DNA of 64,000 bases from Paralithodes platypus (GCA_032716605.1 CM064519.1:15633910-15697909), one strand, 5' to 3'. Shown: positions 46,671 to 56,420, counted from the stretch's first letter. Numbers and translations are program-made. The notes: generated by a model not told the origin, from the sequence alone.

Positions 46671-46845
46671 TGGTGTCGATATTTTCCTGGCGAGCGATAG
46701 CAAGCCTGTAATTTATGAGGAAACGGCCTTCGGCCGGGACATTTTTCTACCGAAAAATGTACAGATTAATCTTGAAGGAGGGGTCTACGGGATGTAATTT
46801 TAAGCTTGATGGAGGTCTGGGGAACAAACTAAAACTTTTCCTTAA
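46671..46845 (+). mobile_element. TTAA element A2, left-truncated
   Basis: Starts at TTGGTGTCGATATTTTCC, with core (GCGAGCGATAGCAAGC), hairpins and the end AAAACTTTTCCTTAA. Confidence 0.86.
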
Positions 46846-46987
46846 CTTAGTTTGTACCGGTGACGTCTTTTTCATTATAATCTGGCACTATTGGACTTTT
46901 ATGCAGCTTAGGAAGGACGTCCACCAATTTAAAGGCTATAGACTATCCCAATTATTCACATTAGCTACTATATCATTATCTTCCTAA
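46842..46987 (+). mobile_element. TTAA element family C, left two-thirds
   Basis: TTAACTTAGTTTGTACCGGT, TTATGCAGCTTAGGAAGGAC and ATCATTATCTTCCTAAG. It ends there at the second copy of the flanking duplication and shares TTAA with A2. Confidence 0.8.
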
Positions 46988-47170
46988 GGTGGTGAAGATA
47001 ATGAGGACACTGTACACGCAACATAAACCACACTATTTACTTTACCCTCAATAAAACAATAATATACCACCATTACTTTCTCTACTCTGTTGCGCACATC
47101 ATAATTATACCCAGTAATTAAAGTGCAGTCAATTAAATTCGTGATATACTGTACAAGGGGTTCCCGGAAG

Positions 47171-47526
47171 TACACTCGACCAAAAAACAATCTTTACACT
47201 ACTAACTCTCTAATATTCTGGAAGTGATTCGAAATCTTTTGATAATACGTATGTTTCGGTTCCATGTTCATCTCAACCAGTAGACCATTCAACCAGTAGC
47301 TCTCAACCAGTGCCAAATTAACCAAGATCAACCAAACCAGTGCAAAAATGTAGTACTAACCTAACCTAACCTAACCGTATTGGTTGATTTGGTACTGGTT
47401 GAGAGCTACTGGTTGAAATGGTCTACTGGTTGAGTTGACCGGTCACCGTATGTTTCACCCGATTTATTCCGTTCACACAAGTTTCAATTGCTCACCAGTG
47501 TAAAGATTGTATTTTGGTCGAGTGTA
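47171..47526. mobile_element. TA-flanked inverted-repeat element H
   Basis: TACACTCGACCAAAAAACAA at the left and TTTTGGTCGAGTGTA at the right are the ends of 31-bp inverted repeats (one mismatch seen). TA ends suggest a Tc1/mariner-type element. It contains element I. Confidence 0.78.
47258..47446. mobile_element. palindromic element I nested in H
   Basis: About 189 bp between 10-bp direct repeats CGTATGTTTC. The arms are strongly inverted (CTCAACCAGTAGACCATTCA against the ATGGTCTACTGGTTGAG side). The loop carries a short (CCTAA)n run at about 47,356-47,376. A 9-10 bp duplication is Mutator-like; the assignment is tentative. Confidence 0.75.
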
Positions 47527-47540
47527 CATATAGCAGAAAT

Positions 47541-47543
<3 letters not shown>

Positions 47544-47602
<59 letters not shown>
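47544..47602. repeat. (TA)n microsatellite
   Basis: About 29 TA units just downstream of element H. Confidence 0.96.
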
Positions 47603-47607
<5 letters not shown>

Positions 47608-47877
47608 TTACAAACAAATGCCTGAAGTACATTCATCAAGTACATCGAGATACATCCCATCCTCAATAAAAATAAGCTTGCAATCAATTACTGTACTTGC
47701 ATCATATCAACGCAAATTCTGAAAATACACGCAAACTAAAGCGCAAGAAGTACATTTTCAATACCGTACCGGATGGTCTCCAATAATTCACGGGTCTTCC
47801 GAGTTTGATGGAAGAGCAAGCATTTGGAAGCAACATGAACTTCAATATATTTTTCAGTAGGCTATATTAGAATCATG

Positions 47878-47920
<43 letters not shown>

Positions 47921-48404
47921 GTGAACGTGCAACCTAAAACACATAACCTACACCGGCAGCACTAATACACAATAATACAGTGTATGGGTCCACTATTCTA
48001 AAAGTATGACCGAAAGGGAAGCATGAGAACGAAACAAAGCAAAATAAAAAATATTGCCAAAAGCAAGACATTTCGTATTACGTCTTTCAATCAAATGAAC
48101 TAATGATATATTGGCAATTTCATAAAGTAAACTATACTAGAATATAATTAATCAAGAGTACATACAAATATAGTCAATTTATAAAGTAAACTAAGCAAAA
48201 AAACTCAACAAAGCCTCCAGTTATACCGGTACATCAAATTATATACAAGATAAATATATACATATACCCCAAAAAGCCAACAAGCACAAAATGCACCTCG
48301 TCCTTAATAGATTACGCCTCCCAATATTTCACAAGTCCTGCGGTCATGATGGAGTGGCCAGCGAGTGGAGCGTGACCTTTCCAGAGACTCTTCTTCTTCG
48401 CCAG
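47603..48404. other. AT-rich spacer with TA/TG microsatellite
   Basis: (TA)n(TG)n at about 47,878-47,921; otherwise no gene or repeat family recognised. Confidence 0.5.
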
Positions 48405-48464
48405 TTAAGCCCAAATTTATGAACGTACCAGCGGAAGGTTAACATTTTGGGTCCAGTGGCTTAA
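48405..48464. repeat. 60-bp flanking duplication, left copy
   Basis: From TTAAGCCCAAATTTATGAAC to GGGTCCAGTGGCTTAA; 56 of 60 bases match 50,330-50,389. Both copies begin and end with TTAA. Confidence 0.93.
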
Positions 48465-48780
48465 GGGGAGATTTCCACTCGAGGGACTTTTTTCTTGACC
48501 CCTTTCTCCCTCATGTCTAGCCCCATTGCTTTTGAGATTTTAAGACGTTTACCCCATTAGTTTGGTGATTTTTAAGAATTTCCGCCCCATTCTGTCAATT
48601 TTAAGACCTTTCGTGCCATGTAGGTGTCGATTTTATCCTGGCGAGCGATAGTGAGCCTGTAATTTAAGAATAATCGGCCTTCGGCCGGGAAATTTTTCTA
48701 CCGAAAAATTTACAAATTTATCTTGAAAGGGGGTCAAGGAGATGAAATTTTAAGATTGCTGGAAGAGTAGGAAACAAACT
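48461..48780 (+). mobile_element. TTAA element A2, right end replaced by LINE
   Basis: TTAAGGGGAGATTTCCACTC through iterons, core and hairpins (TCGGCCTTCGGCCGGG) to GGAAACAAACT; the expected AAAACCTCCCCTTAA is absent and LINE sequence starts. Confidence 0.9.
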
Positions 48781-49643
48781 AGAAGCCATAGAACTCTTAA
48801 ATTCTGATCTAAATACTATTTCCAATTGGGGCAGAGAAAACCTTGTTAACTTTAATGCTTCCAAAACCCAATTTCTCCATCTATCTACCCGTCAGGATCT
48901 CCCAGCGGACTATCCCTTATTCTTCAACAATACAAAAATCAACCCTTCATCTTCTCTCAATATTCTTGGTGTCTCTTTTTCTTCTGCTCTCATTTGGAAG
49001 GACCATATTACCAGCTTGCTAAGGCAGCCTCCCAGAATCTGGGTGTGCTCAACCGCCTTAGGGGGTTCTTTTCCCCTGCACAGCTTCTTGCTCTGTACAG
49101 GGGCATAGTGCGCCCTTGTATTGAGTATTGTTCACATGTGTGGGGAGGTTCCTCTCACACCACTCTCCTAGACAAGGTTGAAAGGAAGGCCTTTCGTATC
49201 ATTAACTCCCGTCCACTCACCAACTCTCTGCAATCTCTCTCTCCGCTGCAATGTTGCATCTCTCTCGCTATTCTATCGCTACTATAATAATCAGTGTTCC
49301 TAAGAGCTATCCCAGTGCACACCACCTCCTTTACGTAGGGCACGTAGTACCCGTCTTGCAACTCAATCCCACCCCTACTCTGTGCAACTCTCCAACCCAA
49401 GAGTGAAACGTTACTCTCAAACTTTCTTCTACTCAACAGCTGAGCTCTGGAACTCTCTCCCAGAATTAGTCTTTCCAGCTTCCTATGACTTAAATTGCTT
49501 CAAACTCCGTGTGTCCAGGCATTTTGGCTCGAACGTCCCTTGATTTTGGCCCTGTCACTCTTTCAACTATGGGGGAGGCACTCGCTATAGGCAGTTATGC
49601 CTTTTGCCTCCCTCAATCACATAGCAAAAAAAAGAAAGAAAAG
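48781..49643 (+). pseudogene. LINE 3' fragment, reverse transcriptase C-terminus, frameshifted
   Basis: Conceptual translation gives AIELLNSDLNTISNWGRENL and NFNASKTQFLHLSTRQDLPA (after the YADD region), then LGVSFSSALIWKDHITSL, a frameshift near 49,020, SQNLGVLNRLRGFFSPAQLL, YRGIVRPCIEYCSHVWGG and KVERKAFRIIN. Another break near 49,260-49,290 precedes the terminal FKLRVSRHFGSNVP and stop. This arrangement is typical of the region downstream of the polymerase in Jockey/CR1-type LINEs. The 3' untranslated tail matches 21,347-21,491 and ends in an A-rich tract. Dead copy. Confidence 0.85.
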
Positions 49644-49649
49644 CAGGGT

Positions 49650-50013
49650 GTGCTAGTTTTTGTTCTTTGTATTTATATATTTATCTATGTTTTTCTGTGT
49701 TCTCGCTAGACCTCCATCAAGCTTAAACAAACACTCCCTAGACCTCCCCTTCAAGATAAATTTATAAATTTTTCGATAGAAAAATGTCCCAGCCGAAGGC
49801 CCGTTTCTCTTAAAATTACAGGCTCGCTATGGCTCGCCAGGAAAAAAAATCGACACCTAAATGACACGAAAGTCTTAATATTGACATATAAATGGGGCGA
49901 AAGGCTTTAATATCGACAAACTAATGGAGCTAAACGTCTTATAATCTCATAACCAAATGGGGCTTAACACGAGGGAGAAAGGAGACCACAAAACACGGCC
50001 CATCCCCCCTTAA
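49650..50013 (-). mobile_element. TTAA element family A, left end eroded
   Basis: CTCGCTAGACCTCCATCAAG, hairpins (TTTTTCGATAGAAAAA), GCTATGGCTCGCCAGG, iterons and the end GGCCCATCCCCCCTTAA. It abuts the LINE tail on its left. Confidence 0.87.
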
Positions 50014-50333
50014 GCGGAGGTCTCCACTTGAGGGATTGTTTTCTTGACCCCTTTCTCCCTCATGTTTAGCCCCATTGCTTTTGATATTATAAAACGTTGC
50101 CCCATTAGTTTAGCGATTTTAAGAACTTTCACCCCATATTAAGACCTTTCGTGCAATTTAGGTGTTTATTTTATCCTGGCGAGCGATAGCGAGCCTGTAA
50201 TTTAAGAGGAACCGGCCTTCGGCCGGGACAAGTTCTACCGAAAAATGTACAAATTTATCTTGAAAGGGACTCGAGGGGGTGTAATTTTAAGGTTGATGGA
50301 GGTCTAGGGAACAAACTAAATACCTCCCCTTAA
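50010..50333 (+). mobile_element. TTAA element A2, full-length
   Basis: TTAAGCGGAGGTCTCCACTT to AATACCTCCCCTTAA; core and GC hairpin intact. It shares one TTAA with the inverted A copy to its left. Confidence 0.92.
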
Positions 50334-50389
50334 GCCCAAATTTATGATCGTACCAGCGGAAGGTTAACATGTTGGGTCCAGTAGTTTAA
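50330..50389. repeat. 60-bp flanking duplication, right copy
   Basis: Matches 48,405-48,464 over its whole length with four differences; the intervening block is 1,865 bp of A2, LINE, A and A2. Confidence 0.93.
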
Positions 50390-50748
50390 GGGAAGAGGGG
50401 CCGTTTCTCTGGTCCCCCTTCTCCTCGTGTTTAGCCCCATTAGTTTTCAGATTTGATTACGTTCGGCTTATTAGGTTCGCGATTGTTCTATCTTTCGCCC
50501 CATTTCTTTGTCTTTATTAACATCTTCCGTGCTATTCAGCTGTCGATTTTTTCCCCCTGGCGAACGATAGTGAGCCTGTAATGTTTGAAGAACCGGCCCT
50601 ACCGAAAAATGTACACATTTATCTAGAAGGGAGAACTAATGGATGTGTGTGTTTTTTTTAAAAGTTTGAAAGAGATCTAGGGAGGAAACAAAATAAATAA
50701 TAACTATATGAAATAATCGCGACCAAAAAATACACCATTCCCCCTTAA
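50386..50748 (+). mobile_element. TTAA element family A
   Basis: TTAAGGGAAGAGGGGCCG to CCATTCCCCCTTAA. Iterons are diverged (TTAGGTTCGCGATTGTTC); the GC hairpin is reduced to ACCGGCCCTACCG. Confidence 0.88.
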
Positions 50749-50834
50749 CCCTTTGTGGGGCGGGGTGATTTAGGTCCAAATTTGCTTGATCCCTCGCATG
50801 ATCAAATTTGGTCACTTGCCCTATAAAGGGTTAA
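50745..50834. mobile_element. small TTAA palindrome E
   Basis: 90 bp, TTAACCCTTTGTGGGGCGGG to CCCTATAAAGGGTTAA, with inner arms GGTCCAAATTTG and CAAATTTGGTC. It bridges two A-family copies, sharing TTAA with each. Confidence 0.8.
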
Positions 50835-51155
50835 AGGGAGGTCTCCACTTGAGGGGTTGTTTTCTTGACCCCTTTCTTCCTCATGTTTAGCCCCATTGCT
50901 TTTGATATTATAAAACGTTTGCCCCATTAGTTTAGCGATTTTAAGAACTTTCACCCCATATTAAGACCTATCGTGCAATTCAGGTGTCTATTTTATCCTG
51001 GCGAGCGATAGCGAGCCTGTAATTTAAGAGGAACCGGTCTTCGGCCGGGACATTTTTCTACCGAAAAATGTACAAATATATCTTGAAAGGGGCAAAGGGG
51101 GTGTAATTTTAAGGTTGATGGAGGTCTAGGGAACAAACTAAATACCTCCCCTTAA
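50831..51155 (+). mobile_element. TTAA element A2, full-length
   Basis: TTAAAGGGAGGTCTCCACTT to AATACCTCCCCTTAA; core GCGAGCGATAGCGAGC, hairpin CCGGTCTTCGGCCGG with one G-T type mismatch. Very close to 50,010-50,333. Confidence 0.92.
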
Positions 51156-51250
51156 GGGAAGGTATGTTCTCTGGATCCCCTTCATTAGTTTGGCGATTTT
51201 TAGAATGTTTGTTCCATTGAAGTGTCGATTTCATCCTGGCGACCGATATA
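51152..51250 (+). mobile_element. TTAA element family A, fragment
   Basis: TTAAGGGAAGGTATG, one iteron (TTAGTTTGGCGATTTTTAGA) and the beginning of the core (CCTGGCGACCGATA), then lost. Confidence 0.7.
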
Positions 51251-51419
51251 AAATATCCAGACTACAGCGAAAGAGGGCAGGTCCAAAAAGGCCTCCCTCG
51301 AACCAAATAGGGTTAAAACATACCACTTTGAGGCCAGACTGATCCACTTAACACCTTCTATCTCTCTCTCTCACACATACACACACACACACACACTCTA
51401 ACATGAAAACACTATCCAT

Positions 51420-51930
51420 GTTGGTGGTAGTTGTAGCAATAATACGGAGGGGAGGGGGAGAGGAGGGGAGGGGGGAGGGGGTAGTGGTAATATTGATGGA
51501 GGTGATGGTGGTGGTGGAGGTGATGGTGGTGGATAGGTGGTGATGCTACTAGGTGATTTTGGTAGTAAATGTGATGAATATGGTGGCGGTAATGGTGATG
51601 ATGTGATAGTAGTGACGAGGATGGTGTTATGTTGGTGATGATGGCAGTGTGGTGGTGGTGAAGATGATGCTGTGATGGTGGTGATAGTGGTGTTTATAGT
51701 GGTGACGTGGCAGTGTGGTGAAGATGATGGTGTTGCGGTGGTGATAGTGGTGTGGTTCTGGTGGTGATGGCGGTGGTGGTAGTGGTGATGGTGAAGATGA
51801 TGGTGGAGATAGTGGTGCGGTTATGGTGGTGACGTGGCAGTGTGGTGAATGTGGTTGTGTTGTGGTGGTGATAGTGGTGTGGAGATAGTGGTGTTATGGT
51901 GGTGAGGATGGTGGTGGTGCCTATATTAAT
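51420..51930. repeat. (GGT)n/(GAT)n-rich low-complexity DNA
   Basis: GTGGTGATGGTGGTG-type repeats over about 500 bp, preceded by a GGGGAGG-rich tract and a CA run. Confidence 0.9.
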
Positions 51931-52045
51931 ACAAACCACCAGATTTGGCTTATCCATCGAAGGCCCTCTATCTCCCACACACACACTCTAAATTGAAAAA
52001 ATTCCCTATGAATTGGTGACGTGGGAGGAGGTAGTAGAGGCGATT

Positions 52046-52147
52046 TTAACCCATTCTGTACCGGCGACGTGTATTTAATCTTATTTCAGCTATAGTTAGA
52101 TGACTGTGTGCAGTTTTAGAAGGATCAGTGGTAGTATAAAGGGTTAA
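52046..52147 (+). mobile_element. TTAA element family C, internally deleted
   Basis: TTAACCCATTCTGTACCGGC to AGTATAAAGGGTTAA; 102 bp, so the right half has been lost while both TTAA ends remain. Confidence 0.82.
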
Positions 52148-52149
52148 TC

Positions 52150-52290
52150 TATTTTGTATTAATTTCACTACAAAACCAAACACCTCCCAAAGAAATTAAT
52201 GAAAGAAAGCATGTGGTTCACCGGGATTCGAACCTGGGTTTCCACATACATATATTTTAAACACTCTAACCATTACACCATCAAGGCAAT
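52150..52290 (-). mobile_element. tRNA-derived SINE, family S1
   Basis: Minus strand: CTTGATGGTGTAATGGTTAG and CAGGTTCGAATCCCGG, then CATGCTTTC and the conserved tail ATTTCTTTGGGAGGTGTTTG. Confidence 0.86.
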
Positions 52291-52296
52291 TGAGAT

Positions 52297-52442
52297 AGTT
52301 CGTGAACTCTAACCTCTGTAACTGAAAGAGGACTAGAGCAAACGGGTTGTAAATCTCCACACCTATTCCCTGGCTGTCCCTTGCCAGCTAGCAAAAGTAT
52401 AAGCTCAAATACTCTAGTCGTGTGTGAGTTATAGAGGTTAAC
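52297..52442. mobile_element. element G, shortened copy
   Basis: GAACTCTAACCTCTGTAACT and ACTCTAGTCGTGTGTGAGTT share order and sequence with the inner parts of the G copy at 53,059-53,493; the outer TA ends are absent. Confidence 0.72.
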
Positions 52443-52467
52443 CCTATTAGGTGCAGGGCGGGCCAAT

Positions 52468-52747
52468 TTGGTTCCTCCCTGTTTTACGCCATTAGTTTGG
52501 AGATTTTAAGACGCTTCACCTATTAGTTTGGCGATTATAAGATGCTTCAACCCAATAAGGTGTCGATTTTCCCCTGGACGAGCGAAAGCGAGCCTGCAAT
52601 TTGGGAGAAACCGGCCTTTGGCCGGAACATTTTTCTACCGACAAATTTACATATTTTGTTTGAAGGGGGTCTGGGGGACGTTTTTTTAAATTTGAAGGGG
52701 GTCTGGAGAAGCGGGGTTTTTTTTAAAGTCTAGGTGTAAACTAAAAA
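52468..52747 (+). mobile_element. TTAA element family A, old diverged copy
   Basis: Two iterons (TTAGTTTGGAGATTTTAAGA), core GGACGAGCGAAAGCGAGC, hairpin CCGGCCTTTGGCCGG and TTTTTCTACCGACAAA. Both ends are eroded and part of the right tail (AATTTGAAGGGGGTCTGG) is duplicated. Confidence 0.82.
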
Positions 52748-53058
52748 CACATTGTTCGAAAATGACTAAAATAATTAAAACCCTCAATAATAATTTAACA
52801 GAATACTATAATAACCCCTAAGACGTTGCACCAGATAGTGTTAAAGTGCAAGAGTTTTCGCCTACTTCTTTGGATCAGGGTATAGTAGAGGCGACGAGGA
52901 TGGTGGTGGTGGTGGCTGTGGTGGTTCCTCATTTTAATACACACCACCCCAGGCCAGACTGATCCACCTAACGCCCTTCTATCTCCCCCACACACTCTAA
53001 ATTGAAAACCCCCAACGTGAGGCTTCTACACAGGTACGGTCGCCTTTGGAAGTTTGGC

Positions 53059-53493
53059 TACTATAGTCTATTCGCTGTAAAGTCGGTATTACAAGAGAGC
53101 TTTTATAGTCAACATTCGATGATCAAAAAATTTCTGGCAACATTTCTTGAATATTTTGCACTGATAATGGAAACTAGACTGATGATATATGAATTTAGGT
53201 AACCGAAATATTGTACCCGTCTACCTCATAGGCTGCCAGACCAGTGTTGAGGATAAATGTTAGGAAGAAAAAGCGTTCGTGTGATACCGGCTTAAGTAGG
53301 CGAGAAATCATGACCTCTATCCTCTGTAACTCAAAATGAGCTAAAGCAACTGGGCTGTAAATTACCACATCTATTCCTTGACTGACTCTCCCCAAATGGT
53401 ATAAAATATTAGCTCGATTACTCTAGTCGTTTTGGAGTTACAGAGGTTAGAGGTCATGATGTCTCGCCTACTTACAGCGAATACACTATAGTA
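53059..53493. mobile_element. TA-flanked palindromic element G carrying D
   Basis: TACTATAGTCTATTCGCTGT at the left and TTACAGCGAATACACTATAGTA (53,472-53,493) at the right are inverted, continuing inward as TAGGCGAGA and TCTCGCCTA, then CATGACCTCT and AGAGGTCATG. Element D is inserted in the left arm. TA ends suggest a Tc1/mariner origin. Confidence 0.82.
53078..53295. mobile_element. TTAA element family D nested in G
   Basis: Left end GTCGGTATTACAAGAGAGCT and right end GCGTTCGTGTGATACCGGC then TTAA. The interrupted G arm reads CGCTGTAA before D and TTAAGTAGGCG after it, consistent with a TAA-containing 4-bp target. Confidence 0.87.
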
Positions 53494-53662
53494 CCTGTTT
53501 TACCCTTTCTATACTAATGATAACATATTCATTCTGATGACAATAAATAATAGAAAAATAACAATAATTTTGAAGTGAACGTATAGCTAAATAAATGTTG
53601 GAAATGAGTAAGAATATATATTTGCATGTTGTTCACACGCACATATAGAAAGACACCTGCAT

Positions 53663-54044
53663 TTAAGGGGGGTGACCTGCTTTTTTTATTTCTCTCCTTT
53701 TCTCTCTTTCTCTGGCTTGTATCCATTCGGCCCCATTCAGCCAACTATATTAAGACGTTTATCCCCATCTAGGTGTCGATTTCTTCCTGGCGAGCGATAG
53801 CGAGCCAGCATTATATTAAGAAATCCGGCTTCGCCGGAGACATTTTTCTATCGAAAAATGTACAAATTTAGCCTGCTGTCAAAAACATTTAAGAAATATG
53901 CTGGCTCGCTACCGCTCGCCAGTAAAAAAAATTGACACCTGGATGGGGATAAAAGTCTTAAAACAGTAGGCTGAATGGGGCCAAATGGATAAAAGTCAGA
54001 GAAAGAAAGAAAAGGAGAGAACAAATGCAGGTCACCCCCCTTAA
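53663..54044 (+). mobile_element. TTAA palindromic element family B, full-length
   Basis: 382 bp, TTAAGGGGGGTGACCTGC to GCAGGTCACCCCCCTTAA. Arms almost perfectly complementary; core TCCGGCTTCGCCGGAGACAT then TTTTCTATCGAAAA. Confidence 0.94.
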
Positions 54045-54284
54045 ATAGAGGATCGCAGTGTATCGTACAATCAACTCCATTATAACTATTATCATCTTTG
54101 GCTATAATTACTGTGTGTGCGCGTGTGCGTGCGTGTACCGTTTACAGAAGGTCGCTCCTAATCAACTAAATCCACCGGTGACGTATGAATGAATTAACAA
54201 CTACCCTACGCTTCTAATATTTACTATAACACTTACAAATGGTAGTATGTAGTAAGACAAGGGGTGTTATGAAAGGTAGGAGAA

Positions 54285-55918
54285 GTTTGAAGGTCGACTG
54301 TGAAAGTGTAGTATTGGGAAATAAGTTTGAAGGTCGACTGTGAAAGTGTAGTATTGGGAATCAGTTTGAAGGTCGACTGTGAAAGTGTAGTATTGGGAAT
54401 CAGTTTGAAGGTCGACTGTGAAAGTGTAGTATTGGGAATCAGTTTGAAGGTCGACTGTGAAAGTGTAGTATTGGGAATCAGTTTGAAGGTCGACTGTGAA
54501 AGTGTAGTATTGGGAATCAGTTTTGAAGGTCGACTGTGAAAGTGTAGTATTGGGAATCAGTTTGAAGGTCGACTGTGAAAGTGTAGTATTTGGGAATCAG
54601 TTTGAAGGTCGACTCTGAAAGTGTAGTGTTGGGAATCAGTTTGAAGGTCGTGTGTGAAAGTGTAGTATTGGGAATCAGTTTGAAGGTCGACTGTGAAAGT
54701 GTAGGATTGGGAAATCAGTTTGAAGGTCGACTGTGAAAGTGTAGTATTGGGAATCAGTTTGAAGGTCGACTGTGAAAGTGTAGTATTGGGAATCAGTTTG
54801 AAGGTCGACTGTGAAAGTGTAGTATTGGGAATCAGTTTGAAGGTCGAATGTGAAAGTGTAGTATTGGGAATCAGTTTGAAGGTCGACTGTGAAAGTGTAG
54901 TATTGGGAATCAGTTTGAAGGTCGACTGTGAAAGTGTAGTATTGGGAATCAGTTTGAAGGTCGACTGTGAAAGTGTAGTATTGGGAATCAGTTTGAAGGT
55001 CGAATGTGAAAGTGTAGTATTGGGAATCAGTTTGAAGGTCGACTGTGAAAGTGTAGGATTGGGAAATCAGTTTGAAGGTCGACTGTGAAAGTGTAGTATT
55101 GGGAATCAGTTTGAAGGTCGACTGTGAAAGTGTAGTATTGGGAATCAGTTTGAAGGTCGACTGTGAAAGTGTAGTATTGGGAATCAGTTTGAAGGTCGAA
55201 TGTGAAAGTGTAGTATTGGGAATCAGTTTGAAGGTCGACTGTGAAAGTGTAGTATTGGGAATCAGTTTGAAGGTCGACTGTTAAAGTGTAGTATTGGGAA
55301 TCAGTTTGAAGGTCGACTGTGAAAGTGTAGTATTGGGAATCAGTTTGAAGGTCGACTGTGAAAGTGTAGTATTGGGAATCAGTTTGAAGGTCGACTGTGA
55401 AAGTGTAGTATTGGGAATCAGTTTGAAGGTCGACTGTGAAAGTGTAGTATTGGGAATCAGTTTGAAGGTCGACTGTGAAAGTGTAGTATTGGGAATCAGT
55501 TTGAAGGTCGAATGTGAAAGTGTAGTATTGGGAATCAGTTTGAAGGTCGACTGTGAAAGTGTAGTATTGGGAATCAGTTTGAAGGTCGACTGTGAAAGTG
55601 TAGTATTGGGAATCAGTTTGAAGGTCGAATGTGAAAGTGTAGTATTGGGAATCAGTTTGAAGGTCGACTGTGAAAGTGTAGTATTGGGAATCAGTTTGAA
55701 GGTCGACTGTGAAAGTGTAGTATTGGAAATCAGTTTGAAGGTCGACTGTGAAAGTGTAGTATTGGGAATCAGTTTGAAGGTCGACTGTGAAAGTGTAGTA
55801 TTGGGAATCAGTTTGAAGGTCGACTGTGAAAGTGTAGTATTGGGAATCAGTTTGAAGGTCGACTGTGAAAGTGTAGTATTGGGAATCAGTTTGAAGGTCG
55901 ACTGTGAAAGTGTAGTAG
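54285..55918. repeat. 39-bp minisatellite, about 42 copies
   Basis: Unit GTTTGAAGGTCGACTGTGAA plus AGTGTAGTATTGGGAATCA. Most copies are identical. Variants are CGAATG for CGACTG at several sites, an extra A or T that shifts phase, and a few single changes. Because 39 is divisible by three, one strand stays open as a 13-residue repeat (KVDCESVVLGISL) for up to 215 codons; this is a by-product. Each unit holds GTCGAC. Confidence 0.97.
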
Positions 55919-55989
55919 TCTCAATGTGGGAATCAGTTTAGTACTTTAATGTTATTTAACGACTCTGAGTTTGTTCAGTATGTTAACGT

Positions 55990-56190
55990 CTCTTTAGTTT
56001 TTGTATATATTTTTTGTTGCTACTATTAGACGGTTTTGTTCAGTTTAATAAGAGCCTCCAACAATTAACAGGCTTCGAAATATCTCCCTTCACCATTTTT
56101 GCTGCCAATTATCCTTCATAAACTTCACAAAATTGTCTAAATGTAGCTAGAATAAAACTAAAAAAACGTCGCCGGTACAGAAGGGGTTAA
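55990..56190 (+). mobile_element. TTAA element family C, left end eroded
   Basis: GCTACTATTAGACGGTTTTG, CAACAATTAACAGGCTTCGA and the intact right end CGCCGGTACAGAAGGGGTTAA. Confidence 0.86.
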
Positions 56191-56224
56191 AGAGTAATGA
56201 AACTATAATGTTATGACATCTAAA

Positions 56225-56420
56225 GTATAGGGTGACCTGTGCTGCAATGGTAGCGCGTTCGACTCACAATTGAAAGGTCCTGGGTTCGATTCCCACGCAG
56301 GGCAAGACGGATGGACAGTCTCCTTACACCATATGCCTCTGTTCGCTTAGTAGTAAATAGGAACCTGCAATTAGTGAACATTTGTGACGTCCTAGTCGGG
56401 AAGTAAACTTTTGGCAACCC
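56225..56420 (+). mobile_element. tRNA-derived SINE, family S3
   Basis: GTGCTGCAATGGTAGCGCGT (A box) and CTGGGTTCGATTCCCACGCA (B box, about 56,280-56,298), followed by about 115 bp of unrelated body. The B-arm (CCTGGGTTCGATTCCC) pairs well, but the acceptor stem does not close to a canonical tRNA. Distinct from S1 and S2. Confidence 0.78.

Noticed and set aside
54285..55918. CRISPR array or repeat protein
   Set aside because: The 39-bp units are directly adjacent with no unique spacers, and the 13-residue protein repeat results from the period being a multiple of three; small indels break the frame repeatedly.
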